A DNA stretch of 64,000 nucleotides, taken from NCBI GenBank assembly GCA_030247855.1, contig JAPDRN010000052.1, positions 157,138 to 221,137 on the forward strand, written 5' to 3'. This document shows, in pieces, positions 34,751 through 47,722 of the stretch. The stretch comes from Knufia peltigerae. Its lineage: Eukaryota; Ascomycota; Eurotiomycetes; Chaetothyriales; Trichomeriaceae. How positions within the stretch are numbered: the stretch's first letter is position 1; each line of letters opens with the position of its first letter. Made by a program: the position numbers and the translations under genes. A model generated the notes under the pieces. It saw nothing but the letters and a program-made list of their open reading frames with translations. It searched no databases and was not told the DNA's origin.

Positions 34751-37700
34751 TGTTGGACGCAACTTTCCTGCGCCCAGCGGACAGGCCGCTGGTCCCAAAA
34801 TGACAGGATGAATGTGACTGTGCGAGAGACGATTAGGACATGACCAGGAGAATGGTTTTATGACTTGATGGAATACATACGCCTAAAAGGCGGCCCTTGT
34901 AGATGTCGATTTGCAAGGTTCAGAGGGGCCTTGGAGGTGTGGTGGGAATGATATGACGGACGCCTTCCTCTGTCGTGGGCAGAGGAGGATAGTTCCAACG
35001 TGCTCGGTGCGAAGCGATTGAATAAGAATGCAATGCAAGTCTTACTGCGGGAGAGATTGGTGGTCTGATACAACTGGGTCGGGTAGAGGCTGCGGTAGTG
35101 ACGTCCCGTCGAGTGCGATCAGCAGTCAGGAAAAGGGTATCGACTGACTAGGGAGGTCGCAATTGGCAACAAGGGTTTATGTGGTGTAATTGTAGAGAGA
35201 GGGTAACAGTCTAGCAAAGACTGGTGATGAGGAATCGCAGAGGTGGTTGGAAGAGAGAAAAAGGGTCTGAAGGGAACGGCCGGGCGAGAGAGAGCGATGT
35301 TTTGAGGGAAAATGCGGTGCGTGTCGAGGATCGATGGGATCGGGGGATCGAGAAGATGGAAATGTTCAAAATGGCATTCGACAGGAATTGGCGCGTGCGG
35401 CGACCGGGGGGAGCTTGAGAAAGATGGAACCAAGATGGAGAAAGCTGCCAGGAAAGTTCTCGTGGGAAGACGCAACTTGGAGTCAGCGGCGGCGGGAAGG
35501 ACAATAGACCATGGATTAGCAGGGCAGCTGAATGGTCAGAGGCACGGAATGGACACATTAGGCCTGTCAGGGAAGATTACCAAGGCGCCATTCATCGCCG
35601 ATGCGCAGAGATCGAGATACCTCGTACACCATGTACCAGAAGAAGGGTTTTCCTCAGCCACACGTTGTACCTGTGACGGGAAGAATAGGACCCTGCAGCA
35701 ATACATACCACTACAATGGCATGGTGCTCGATATCTTTGGTACTGTCCGGAGTACGGAGTACTATAGTCTGACTACCTTCGACATCATGTGCATCCAACA
35801 CCACGAGGCTGGACATACACCAGGGACTTTCTCGTGCTCGTACCAAAACAGTCGAGACATGACTAGGAAAAAAACGAGATGACTAAGGGCAGCGATCTAC
35901 AGAAAAACCGGATGTGAAGGGATACGTCGGTGGTATCAGCGGCATCAGCATTGGAAAAACTGGTCTTAGGTACAAGGCTGGATCGACCGATACACGAACA
36001 GATCACGATCCAGAAGCAAACAGAAGGGGCCTTGATGGGTACGAGCTACGGTAGAGACAGCTGTAGGGGACCCATGCCCCTAGTGGGCGGTAATGACAGC
36101 TGCGTGAGGGTGGGTTGTGGCTAGGTAAAATAGAGGTACCTAGGTACTTGGAGGCGTACATTTGGATATTCGGTCCCTGGATATGCCCTGTATAGACAGA
36201 GAGAATAAACACCACGACCAAGATATCTCTTATTCCTTATGATCGCCTCGAGTCTTAAGTTATTCGTGCTACTGAGGCTCAAGTACGCCGATCAAAGGTA
36301 CAGAGTACTTGTCTACTTGAGTACCTTCTTGTCTGGCACTATTTTCCGAGCATCCACTCTTCCATGACACAAGCCACTCACAAGCCTCCAACGTCACAGG
36401 GTTCATGACATCACGGCGACACAAGGTTCCCTGAAAAGTGCCGATGCAGGCCAATTCTCGATCCCCGCCAGAAGTCGATCCTCAGACACGGCTTGCGGCC
36501 TCAGCCAGCTGCCTACCACAAATCGTACCCAATGAGTTTGTACAGTCAAACTCACCTGGGGAGCATTGTCCACCTGTTGTACTGTTTTGAGGTGTTTGTT
36601 ACCCCTGAAGGAAGTCAACAACGCCCGTCTTCTACTGTACTCACACCGCCCAGGCAGGGCTTCCCAATACAGTACTCGTCCCCTCCATTATACAGTAACA
36701 ACCGCCTGATGAATCCGTGCGCTAGCCCGAACCTACCTCAAACTCTACGTGTCGGGCGCAACATCCTGCCCTATGCCTGGGCCGTAATACCCCAGTAAGG
36801 TTGGATGGCCAGATAACACCCTTCCGCCTTTGAGCAATAGTGTCAGGCAATCGTGGACTGATGCTTATAAGAGGTCAATAATAAATCTACAGTATGGATG
36901 GCGTGCTCCCAACGTGGCATGTTTGAAATATGGTTTACCATCTTTTCGTCGTTGTGATTTTTCTCGGTTTCGGGTACAATACGAGCGAACTCGGTGCTGT
37001 GCCTGGACTCAGGGATCTATGAACATCATCTCTTCGGCACTCGCCTTTAGTTCGATTTGTCGCAAAGCTGGAATTGTCGCTCTGCACCCCAGTCCTCCGC
37101 CCCCTGCGCTCCATGACAATCCATCTCATTGTGGTCGATTGTGTTTTACAAAGTTCGAGAACATTTCCGTCTCATGGTACATTATTCTAATCCTGTGAAC
37201 AAGGTCCTGGACAATTGTTGTCCTTGATTTCTTCCACGTGCTGTACTTGACGATCCCATGGCAATCAGGGTCCATTTCCCAGCACCGGTGAGCTGGTAAA
37301 CCCGGTCCCGGCACTTGTCACGTAAGGGGTGTGAAATTTGATGCAGGGCTGTTTAGTGAGGCTGCTGTTCCTCCTGACATGCCCACCAGCCGGAAGAGTA
37401 CAGATAGTGAACCCTGCCCCGACCTGTCAAGTTGATTTCCTGGTGGGCATCACAAAACAAAACGTGCCCTGCCAAGAATGCCCGGTAGCCCCGAGTCTGA
37501 GACCAGTAAAGTTGCTATTGCCCATTGAGGCTCTCGAGTGCTACAAGCAAGGCAAAGTACCACAGCGATCAAGAAGGTATATAGTATTATCAGCACAAGA
37601 GATCTTTTCTGACTGCTAGATATCTACTCGTTAGGCGTCATCAAGGCACTATTTATTCTTTTTTTCGTTCCTACTTGATCACTCCATGATCTTGGTTTGC

Positions 37701-38834
37701 TGTACTTTGGCACGATGTCTACCCCGTGTACCAGAGCAGCGCCTGGAGTCGTTGAGTGGTGAGCTATATATTATTTTGTGCTCAATGTTTCTGAAAGAGA
37801 TACAAGGCTGACCGGTCAAAGTACGAGGACGAGTAGCCTCTGTGTCCCGTTGCCTCGTCCACTACATGAAAGAAAGAACCAGGGTTCTCTGCCAACCAGC
37901 GAATGACGACTTACTGTATTCTGTACATCATTGGGCAAACAAGTGCCAGTCAGCTGCTCTCATCCTTCGTCTCTCCTGTGACGTGGCAGTGAACAAGCGG
38001 TAGAAGATGTGATCCCCTTCCTGCACTGGTTCTTTGCCTGGTTACGGAGTAGACCAGTTGGTATCCATATTCCGAACGACATAGCCACACACTTCTGGCC
38101 TGGACGACACCCTGGCGCTGGTACTTTCTGGTGATACCTCCGTATCGCTTCTTGCCATCGGTCACCGCTGCAGCCTCTGTCTGGATTCTGAACTCGGAGG
38201 ACCTTTGGACTTACACTTTGATCACTGTCACTGTCATTTTCACTCTGTTCGCTTACACAAGTCCACACCTTTTCTATGACACGGCGACTTATCTGCACTT
38301 CGCCACGAGCCTTGCCCTTGTCCCTAGCCTAACCCTTGCTCTCGGGCGCTTTGCTGCCTGAAGACCAGCCCTAGTTCTCCTCCTTGCAGAGGCGCCGGCC
38401 ATTACGTAGCCAGTCCAGTGGGCAAAGTCGCGCCCCAGTTGCCTTGTTTTGGGTGCCCCTCATGATTCAATTCTCACCACTTTTACCAGCCACCACGAAT
38501 TCCCTTCAGTCAAAGGGACAAATACACACATCAATTTGGCCTCATCATTCCTGCGCCCACTTTCGCTGCCTTACCATCACAATTTTGCCAAGCTTGTCCA
38601 AGAGTTCATTGCCTACTCCATACTGCGTACTACTGTATTGTCTTCATTAACGCTCCCTCTCGCAATTCACGCCTGAATCAATCCTTCTGTTATCAACAGT
38701 TGAATTGGTCTGACCGCGGTTGAAGCATCGCAACGACCCGTCCCTCTGCCGTGGTTCCGGTTTTCCGCTGGGCCACAAACACCTTATAAGTTTGCTTGGA
38801 CCATCCCTCCTCAACCCCGCAATCTATATCGACC
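34751..38834. other. 4.1-kb divergent intergenic region
   Basis: Shared upstream DNA of the C2H2 factor (minus) and the DUF3824 gene (plus). Open frames up to 151 codons occur but overlap one another and resemble nothing known. TACGGAGTA motifs lie at 35753 and 38043, and a TACCTAGGTA palindrome at 36137. A TTATAA-like string (CCTTATAAG) at about 38782-38790 lies roughly 45 bp before the DUF3824 ATG. Confidence 0.5.
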
Positions 38835-40979
38835 ATGTCATATTACGGCGGCGACGACAGACCGAGGCGAGCGAAGAGCACCCGAGAGCGATCCAGGAGA
38901 GACGATTATGATGGCGGCACCTCTTACGACGAAAACGTGAGAGATACCCGTATCGTCAGACGCCGAGACGACAGTGTTTCGTCCGTCGAAGAAGTCTCTC
39001 GAGGAGACTTCGAACCCGGCGGCGCCTATTATCGCGAGACCACTGTGCGCAAGAGTGGCCACCGTCCAGTGCGCACCAAATCAGACGACGACCGCTGGTA
39101 CGACGATCGCTATTATGATGATTCCACTTATGTCTCACGTCGCAAACGGGATGATGAATACACTGTCTCTGGTGGCCGCAGTCGCCGGGGCCGAGATTAT
39201 GATGACAGACGTGAGTCCCTTGTCGTTCCTACCCACGTGTCACTATACTAACATACTCTCCCAGATCGCTCTCGACGTCGTGATGACTCCTACGACTCCT
39301 ACTCTTCGCGCAGTCGTACTCCAGAGAAGAAGAAAGAGCGCAGAAAGTCTACAACCGAAGAGGTGCTAGGCTCTCTCGGCCTTGGTGGTCTTGCAGGAGC
39401 GGTCCTTGGCAAGAGTCGTGACCGATCGCGAGATAGCGATCGCAGTCGCCATCGAAGTCGAAGCAGAGCAGGAGGACGTCGACGTTCATCATCAGAGACA
39501 TCCAGACATCGAAGTAAGAGTCGCGGCAAAGGCACCAAGAATGAACAATATTCTCAGGCCATCAAAGCTGCTGTCCTCGCCGGTGCCAGTGAGGCCTTCC
39601 GTTCTCGCAAAGAACCAGGAGGCTGGGGTGGCAACAAGGGCAAACGAGTCTTGACTGCCGCACTCGCTGCTGGAGGTGTCGACGGCTTGATCTCCAATAA
39701 AGACGACCCTCATCACCACAACAAGCGCGACATCGTGGGATCCGCCATCGCTGGTCTTGCCACCAACCGCATCATCAACGGTTCCCGTTCAAAGTCTCGT
39801 GGCAGAGGCGGCAGTCCTGACTCTCGTGGACGAAGCCAATCCCGCGGCGGATTTGGAGATCTAGCCGCCGGGGGCGTCGTTGCGGCCACCGCGAAAAAGG
39901 TCTATGATTCCGTGCGATCTCGTTCCCGAGGTCGGGCTCGCTCTCGAGACTCGTCTTACGACAGCCGCTACGACAGTCCTCCGCGCCAGAAGAGGAGTCG
40001 CAGCGTCTCTCGGGTGGCCGCCAAAGGACTTGCAGCCCTCGGTCTGAAGGACGCCGCCGATAAAGTCGACCCTGAACGACGCTCTTCCTCGCGACATTAC
40101 GATGACTACTATGATGATGGACGGTCGAGTCGAAATGGAGGATATTATAATGATTCCAGAGATGTAGGTACCATTCAACCCCAACAAGATTACCCACGTG
40201 ACGGTTTCCGTTCCATGAGTCTGCCCCGAGGGCATCCTCCTGGTTATGAGCTGGATTACGGACCGCGTCACACCGGTGATCCAGACACAGACTCCGATTC
40301 TGACCTCGGCTCCAGTTCCGACGATGAGAAAAAGGTGAAAAAGGGCAAGAAGAAGATGTTGCTCACAGGAGGCCTGGCCACCGTGGCGACCATCCATGCG
40401 GCCCACAACGTCTACCAGAGTATGGAGAAGAGAGAGGCGCGGCGGAGGGCGTTGAGAGAAGGAGACATCAGCAAGGCAGAGGCGAGGAGCGAGAAGAACA
40501 AGGCAAGACTTCAAGACGCCGCCAGTATCGGCATCGCGGCGTTGGGTCTGAAGGGCGCATACAGCGAGTGGAAGGAGACGCAAGAGTTCAATCGTGAGAG
40601 GCGAGAGGAAAAGGAGAAGCTGGAACGGCACGCCAGGAAACGAGAGGCAAGGAGACGGAAGATGAGTATGCTCGCGACCAACGATTATGTCAACAGCAAC
40701 TTCACGGGGAGCATGCCGAATCTCAACACGTACGGTCAGGAGGTGTACCATCCGCACGGTGCCCCTCCCCCTTTCGCATCAGCATCCGAAGTCCACTATG
40801 CAGATGACAATCCGTACGGAGCCATGTCGCAGACGGCAGAACATTATGCGCCTCCTTCGGCGCCGCAGCCGACGCCACCGCCTCCTCCGCCGGGTGGTCC
40901 TGCGCCTTCAACAGGCTTCCCTCCTCCGCCAATAGGTGTACCTCCTCCAGCAGCAGGTGGGCACTATCCAACATATTGA
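38835..40979 (+). CDS. DUF3824-family disordered Arg/Ser/Asp-rich protein (696 aa)
   Basis: Fungal-specific protein of unknown function. Exon 1 38835-39210, intron 39211-39264 (54 nt), exon 2 39265-40979. The ATG has an ACC context. The N-terminus is a mix of Arg, Asp and Tyr (SYYGGDDRPRR). The core has repeated RS/SR stretches alternating with short hydrophobic Ala/Gly-rich helices (VLGSLGLGGLAGAVLGKSR, AIKAAVLAGASEAFRSRK, VAAKGLAALGLKDAADKVD, AASIGIAALGLKGAYSEW), which is the DUF3824 pattern. An acidic patch (DTDSDSDLGSSSDDEKK), a basic coiled-coil-like stretch (about 480-590) and a Pro-rich tail ending in GGHYPTY follow. The Ala/Gly helices could contact membranes, but there is no clear TM segment. 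Converges with the Arg-rich gene at 41892-42638. Confidence 0.85.
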
Positions 40980-41891
40980 CGGAGCGACATGACTTTTTAC
41001 GACATTCGCAACTCTGTCTTGACGACATGAAACTCTTTTTTTTTTCGGCGAAACGGGCTTACGATTTCCTTCTGCCATGAACACAAGATACTGCCATCCG
41101 AGCAAGAAAGCGAGACGCTGTTGATGACACCTTGCATACAAAGCATTTCCGGTGCATATTGCAAAGACCTTTTCTTTTCGTTATGTTTTTATGTTTGCGA
41201 GTTTCCAGCCAAAAGGATGATTATTGGCTACGATGTCATGACTAGATAGCTTTCTCATTTCAGACGCCCGGGTAGTGGCCCTCATGGCAGAGCCTTTCAA
41301 ATGGCTTGATGATTTTATGACCAAGATAAACAACTCCGTCCACAATTCTTCCTTTCCTTTTCTCTCGAAGAACAGTGCTCGTGACTATGGTGTAAGCTTG
41401 GGCGGTAGAGGCTGCGTAGCATCTTGATTTTCCCCTCTTCACGGACTAGCTATCGTAGAAACTAGGTGAGTCAACGTCCTCGGAACTCACCTCATGAAGT
41501 CGCTTGGGGTAATCCGTACCCTCCTCCAGAGTCCCACATATTTTAGTGACGTCGAGTTCTTCCCCGGGCGTACCTCATTCTGTGATCATACAGCTAAAGG
41601 GTCGAAGTTGGGTACCTCGTGCCTTTGACATTGACAACAGAAAAACAGAGCATTTCACAAAGGAAATGAACGCAGAGTATCCGTACGTCAATCGTAAATC
41701 GATCGTACATCTTCTTCTTGAACTCGCGTTAACCTTTTATCGCCTGCGTGGTTGGTTTGTCAAAGGTTTCGTCAGCCATGTCTTGTGAAGTCTGGTTACG
41801 CAGACACAAAAGGGACCTTCCATGTCGATTGAATCGGGTGAGGGGAGAATATTAAAAAAAAGAAGGGGGTCAATTCTATGCTCACCATGAG
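40980..41891. other. Convergent intergenic region
   Basis: About 0.9 kb between two tail-to-tail genes, with poly-T just after the DUF3824 stop (41034-41044). No gene seen. Confidence 0.5.
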
Positions 41892-42638
41892 CTATCCCCC
41901 CCTTGAAAATCGAAAGTATCCCGAACTTCGATCCCGATAGCGATTCGTCGACGAGCCGCCGCCGCCGCCGCCGCCGTAGCCTGGCCCAGGCCACGTGGGA
42001 TCGAGGTAGACGCGCCTCCGAGGTGGACGAGGTTCGTTTTCACCGGGCCTCAAACCACCACTCCGAGGAGTGTAGTACGATGGGCGGCCGGCGGAGAACC
42101 TGGTATCGAACGACGTCCGTGCCGGTCTGAATCCATTGCTGTCTGGCCGGTCGTACCATACGTCTGAATGACGACGAGGAGGAGTGTTGTACGGGTCGTC
42201 GTCGTCGTCGTCGTGTCTGGGGTCAGGAACGTAGCACCGAACACCAGGTTCAGGGTCAGGCACCCCTGTCCTTCTTGGTAGGGGATCATCATCGAACGGA
42301 CTGCGTGCACCTGACATGAACGGTCCAGGGTCGGCGTACGTTCGGTGCGTACGTCGTGGCTCGCGCGGTGGGTTTGTATATCTTATACCTTCTGGTGTGG
42401 TGTCTCTGCCACCGCCGCCACGTGGAGGACTGCGGGAAACGGGGTACTCCTCGTAAGCCGGTGGTGGAGATGGCGCGGGTGGTGGGATGCCATCCGGTTC
42501 TGATCGACGACGACGGCGGCGGCCGTGATGACGATGGGAGTGGCCATGACGTTCAGGAGGAGAGTCATCTCGGTACCGACTATTTCTGGACCGATCAGAG
42601 CGGCGGTGGCGGCCACTACCGGAGAACATGTTGAACAT
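41892..42638 (-). CDS. Hypothetical disordered Arg/Pro/Gly-rich protein (247-248 aa)
   Basis: Not recognised. Intronless frame from an ATG at 42638 (a second in-frame Met lies three codons on) to the TAG at 41892-41894. The product is low in complexity throughout: a basic N-terminus with His and Arg clusters, a Pro-rich part with a PPPAYEEYP motif (PPxY, a WW-domain ligand type often used in ubiquitin-ligase adaptors), a poly-Asp run, then a Gly run and an aromatic/Arg tail (SSGYFRFSRGG). In composition it resembles the neighbouring DUF3824 protein (Arg/Asp/Tyr mixes). The strong bias and the long frame suggest a real gene, but no conserved domain supports it. Confidence 0.6.
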   Translation of the reverse strand: MFNMFSGSGRHRRSDRSRNSRYRDDSPPERHGHSHRHHGRRRRRRSEPDGIPPPAPSPPPAYEEYPVSRSPPRGGGGRDTTPEGIRYTNPPREPRRTHRTYADPGPFMSGARSPFDDDPLPRRTGVPDPEPGVRCYVPDPRHDDDDDDPYNTPPRRHSDVWYDRPDSNGFRPARTSFDTRFSAGRPSYYTPRSGGLRPGENEPRPPRRRVYLDPTWPGPGYGGGGGGGSSTNRYRDRSSGYFRFSRGG

Positions 42639-44407
42639 GTTCGTATCAAGTTATGTAAAGCTTGAATTGTAGATAGAGGGTCTGAATGTCTGTGCTGAGC
42701 CTTTGCTAGGTATTCAAAGTCGATGATAAAGCTGATGATATATGCGAAGAGGAACGGAGGCCGAAGATGCATCATGAGGAAGATAAAAAGATCCAAGAGA
42801 CAAACGCAGCACTTCGAATTCCTTGAATGACTTGCCTTTGGGGTGAGTGGTTTTGTCGTAGTGTTGTCTAGCCACGAGTGATGGGCGTGAGGGACGAGGT
42901 TGTGCGACCAGGGCATTCACAATGGATCTTGACATTTAGCAGGTGAATTGAAGCAACAAACAATGAGCATCCGATTGTCCGATATGAAGGCCGCAGGATT
43001 TGCGAGTCAAAGGGGATCGACTTGCGAGGCTGAAATATCGAGGTGGTATGCAGCCACCTCCGTACTTGTGCATGACTTCTGTGTGTTGATGTCAATATGG
43101 ACTCCCCAGGGGGTACAGCGTAAGGCTAAAAGGTACTCGCTTGACATTGTTGCGTTGTCGTTACATTGTAGGGTCGAGGACTGATGGGAATCTCTCTTGT
43201 CCGATCTCAGTTACCTGAAATTTAGGTGCTGTGCTCTATTGACAGACTAATGCTTCGAGCTGTCTGTTGAGGTTTCCGATTACTGTTGAGTTCCCGATGA
43301 GTATAACTGAGTCCAATTTGATCCACAGGACAGGAAGGGCTGACCCGTGCATGCTAAAGGTGATTGCGTGAGCCCGGGGAGAAGAGACTGAAGGAGATCA
43401 GGGAGGACATGAAAGCATGTCCTATTTAACATCACGGGCAGCGGTTCATATAGGAACGTTGAAGCAAAGCAAGGCAAACGACACGAACCGAGGACATTGC
43501 AAATGAGACCATTGAACGAATTTGACATCTGAGCCGGGCACTTTGGTATAGGACAGTCTGGAGCAACTCGCAGAAACAACTCGAGTACATCTGAACTCAA
43601 ATGAGGTGAGTGTTTGTTCAAACGGCAGCCCACAGAAGTATGTATGTCCGCGAGGCGTTGTTTGTGCGACATTCTTGCGTAGAGACTGCCAAATGGGAGA
43701 AAGCCGCAGTTGAGGAATCCATCCAGCAAACACGCTGGAACATAACCGCAGTGGTCAAGAGAATGGCTTTGTTTGTCGGTTCTCTGAAACTCATTTATGC
43801 TGGTGGACAACCTACAGGTACTCGATTTGACACAATGATGCCCCGTGTTTACCATTGTGATTTGAATGTAGGAAGATAATGTCGGATTGCGGTAGGCGCC
43901 AAATTCGACAAGCATGAATTGTGCATAAAGATTCCTTGCCTGTCACGCGATATTCCTCACCTTCACAGAGTCAAGAAGTCCGACATTGCCTAAAGAAAGA
44001 AGCAGGGGAGAGATCATCAGACCATGAGTGTCGACAAGGATGACTGATGTGTTTATTGACTGTCTCCCAGTGTGTTGTTACTGAAAAGCGTCCTCTCCGA
44101 CCAAAAGGGGCTTAGGCGAAATGAGTCTTGCCGTTTTAACCCCAGAAAACCATTTAGGGAATAGCGCGTTGTTCACCGCCTTCAAGGTACATGCTGTAGT
44201 ATCGCGCCGGTAGATCCTTGGCGTTTTCAGTTTGTTGATTGACCTTCCAGCACCCAAATCTCTCCCCCTGCCTGCCCACAACGACCTTACCATCTCTCAC
44301 AACCACCCTTCTCTCAGCTTTGGTCTCTATTGAAGCTGTTCTCTATTCTCGAATTTCCATCTTGATATCCTTTTGAGCTCATCTTCTCGCTCACAACCCC
44401 CGTCAAC
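42639..44407. other. Divergent intergenic region before beta-tubulin
   Basis: 1.8 kb with the promoter of the tubulin gene at its right end (CT-rich stretch before the ATG, about 44230-44400). A 211-codon minus-strand open frame (43280-43915) has no recognisable homology and is not annotated as a gene. Confidence 0.5.
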
Positions 44408-46190
<1,783 letters not shown>

Positions 46191-46811
46191 ATACACCAAG
46201 ATGAGTCCCTGAAGGACATGTCTCGTCGAGATGGATGCATTGTGTTGCAGGGTCCCAGGAAGGATACCAATTGGTTTTGTTTAGCCGCAGCATCCCCTTC
46301 TTACTTCTCCCGAGTGAAGTACAGTCTAGCAGCAGTTAAAGACAGGGACTATGAACAGGAATGATGTTAGTGTCAAGCAGGCATGGCGCACTTCTCAACT
46401 TCTTTAGTCTTGAGCGTCAATCTTAATGGAATGAAAGAACAATAGCATATTCAGTAACCATTATTTAATAAGTCATGTCTCAATTGCCCGTGATAAAAGC
46501 TGGACATGTTGAGTGTTCCATAGAGCGACCTTTCTGACGGTAATGTTGCCGATAAACGTGGAATGTTAACCTGACAGACTCCGTGCAGGGGGGAGACAAC
46601 ACGAATATAAGTACACATATTCCCAGCAAGCCTGCCTGTACATACGTCACAGCCGCAACAATATTTAAAGCCTGGTACTTGGCTGCTTGCAAAACACAAA
46701 TCTATTTGAACAACCCAACATAGATGCTGTATGTTTCCTTGATTGTATTCGCGACACAGCTTCACCCATAAATCCTACCTTGATCGAAGCGCATAACCTA
46801 CAATACCCGCT
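46191..46811. other. Intergenic region between tub2 and cmc4
   Basis: 0.6 kb containing the tubulin 3' untranslated region and the short Cmc4 promoter. No other gene seen. Confidence 0.5.
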
Positions 46812-47224
46812 ATGGTCAGTTGAAAAATACACCGACACACCCAGACCAGTCAAATACTGATGCAATCTCGCAGGGCAAGTTGGAAGATGATTTAAAGACT
46901 GATCCTCCTTGCCATCCTCGAGCAGTAAGTGACAAGAAGGCATTGAAGGCCCATTACATCTTCCTATATTGACAGATGATGCTTGTAGTGTGCTATTCAG
47001 GGTAGGCATTTTTATTTCTTGTTTTGGACATCCATGGAATAACCGTCCTGCCAACAGACTGTTTGCAGAAGAACAATTACAAGGAGGAAAAATGCCAGTC
47101 GGCAGTCGATGCATTATACGAATGTTGTAATGCATTCTATAAACAACAAGGAGAAGACGCCAGCACAGTCTCCTGTCCTAAGCCCAAGTTGCTGAAGTTG
47201 AAATTGGAGCAGCGGAGACAATAG
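46812..47224 (+). CDS. CMC4: Cmc4, twin Cys-motif mitochondrial intermembrane-space protein (77 aa)
   Basis: Small protein of the CHCH/twin-CxnC class, imported into the mitochondrial intermembrane space by the Mia40 disulfide relay. Reconstructed as four exons: 46812-46814 (the ATG only), 46874-46924, 46989-47001 (13 nt) and 47058-47224, with introns of 59, 64 and 56 nt. Phases agree and yield 77 residues. The product reads GKLEDDLKTDPPCHPRACAI then QDCLQKNNYKEEKC, DALYECCNAFY and SCPKPKLLKLK, matching Cmc4 from start to end, including the PPCHPRACAIQDCLQ block that only appears after splicing the microexon. The one-codon first exon is inferred from an ATG followed at once by GTCAGT and an in-frame acceptor; a different 5' end is possible. 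The last exon is certain. Confidence 0.85.
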
Positions 47225-47722
47225 CGGTGACCCGGTCTTCCTTATCTCGAGTGCTGGGCGGATAGATCAATCATGTATATATAAAAGGTCGCTTTGGCAT
47301 GGAGATAATGATAAAAACATGTAGCATACGATTTTTCTACCTGAACCATCGTCCCTTCAAAATGAGGTCTGGTCAGCTGAACAGCGGATGCAAAACTATG
47401 CTCTTAGGCAATCGTGAGCACGCAAGAGACCCTTGTAGGATCTGAACAACCACTGAGAAAGAAAGGTCTGTTCCGAGACTCTAATGACTACCTGTATGAC
47501 ATTGAGGAAAGAAAAAAGAAAGAAGAAAGGAAGAATTGATGGCCGGTGAAGAAGGCTCTGAAAAGAGTCCATTCCTATTTGAGACTAGCGTCTGCGCGTA
47601 CTCGACTTGTCGCGGTATTGTTCAGAAAGTTGCTACAACAAGCCCGGGGTAGAGAAAGATCAATAGGCAGTCGAGAACAGCCCTACGACCGCAAATACTC
47701 ATAGTTCATATTCTTCGTGACA
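47225..47722. other. Short intergenic region
   Basis: About 0.5 kb between cmc4 and the nucleoporin gene, with a purine-rich stretch at about 47505-47535. Nothing else seen. Confidence 0.5.

Noticed and set aside
39861..40757. 298-codon minus-strand frame inside the DUF3824 gene
   Set aside because: Shadow of a biased coding sequence; no domain.
43280..43915. 211-codon minus-strand open frame
   Set aside because: No recognisable family, irregular composition with scattered Cys, no plausible splice partners; could be chance.
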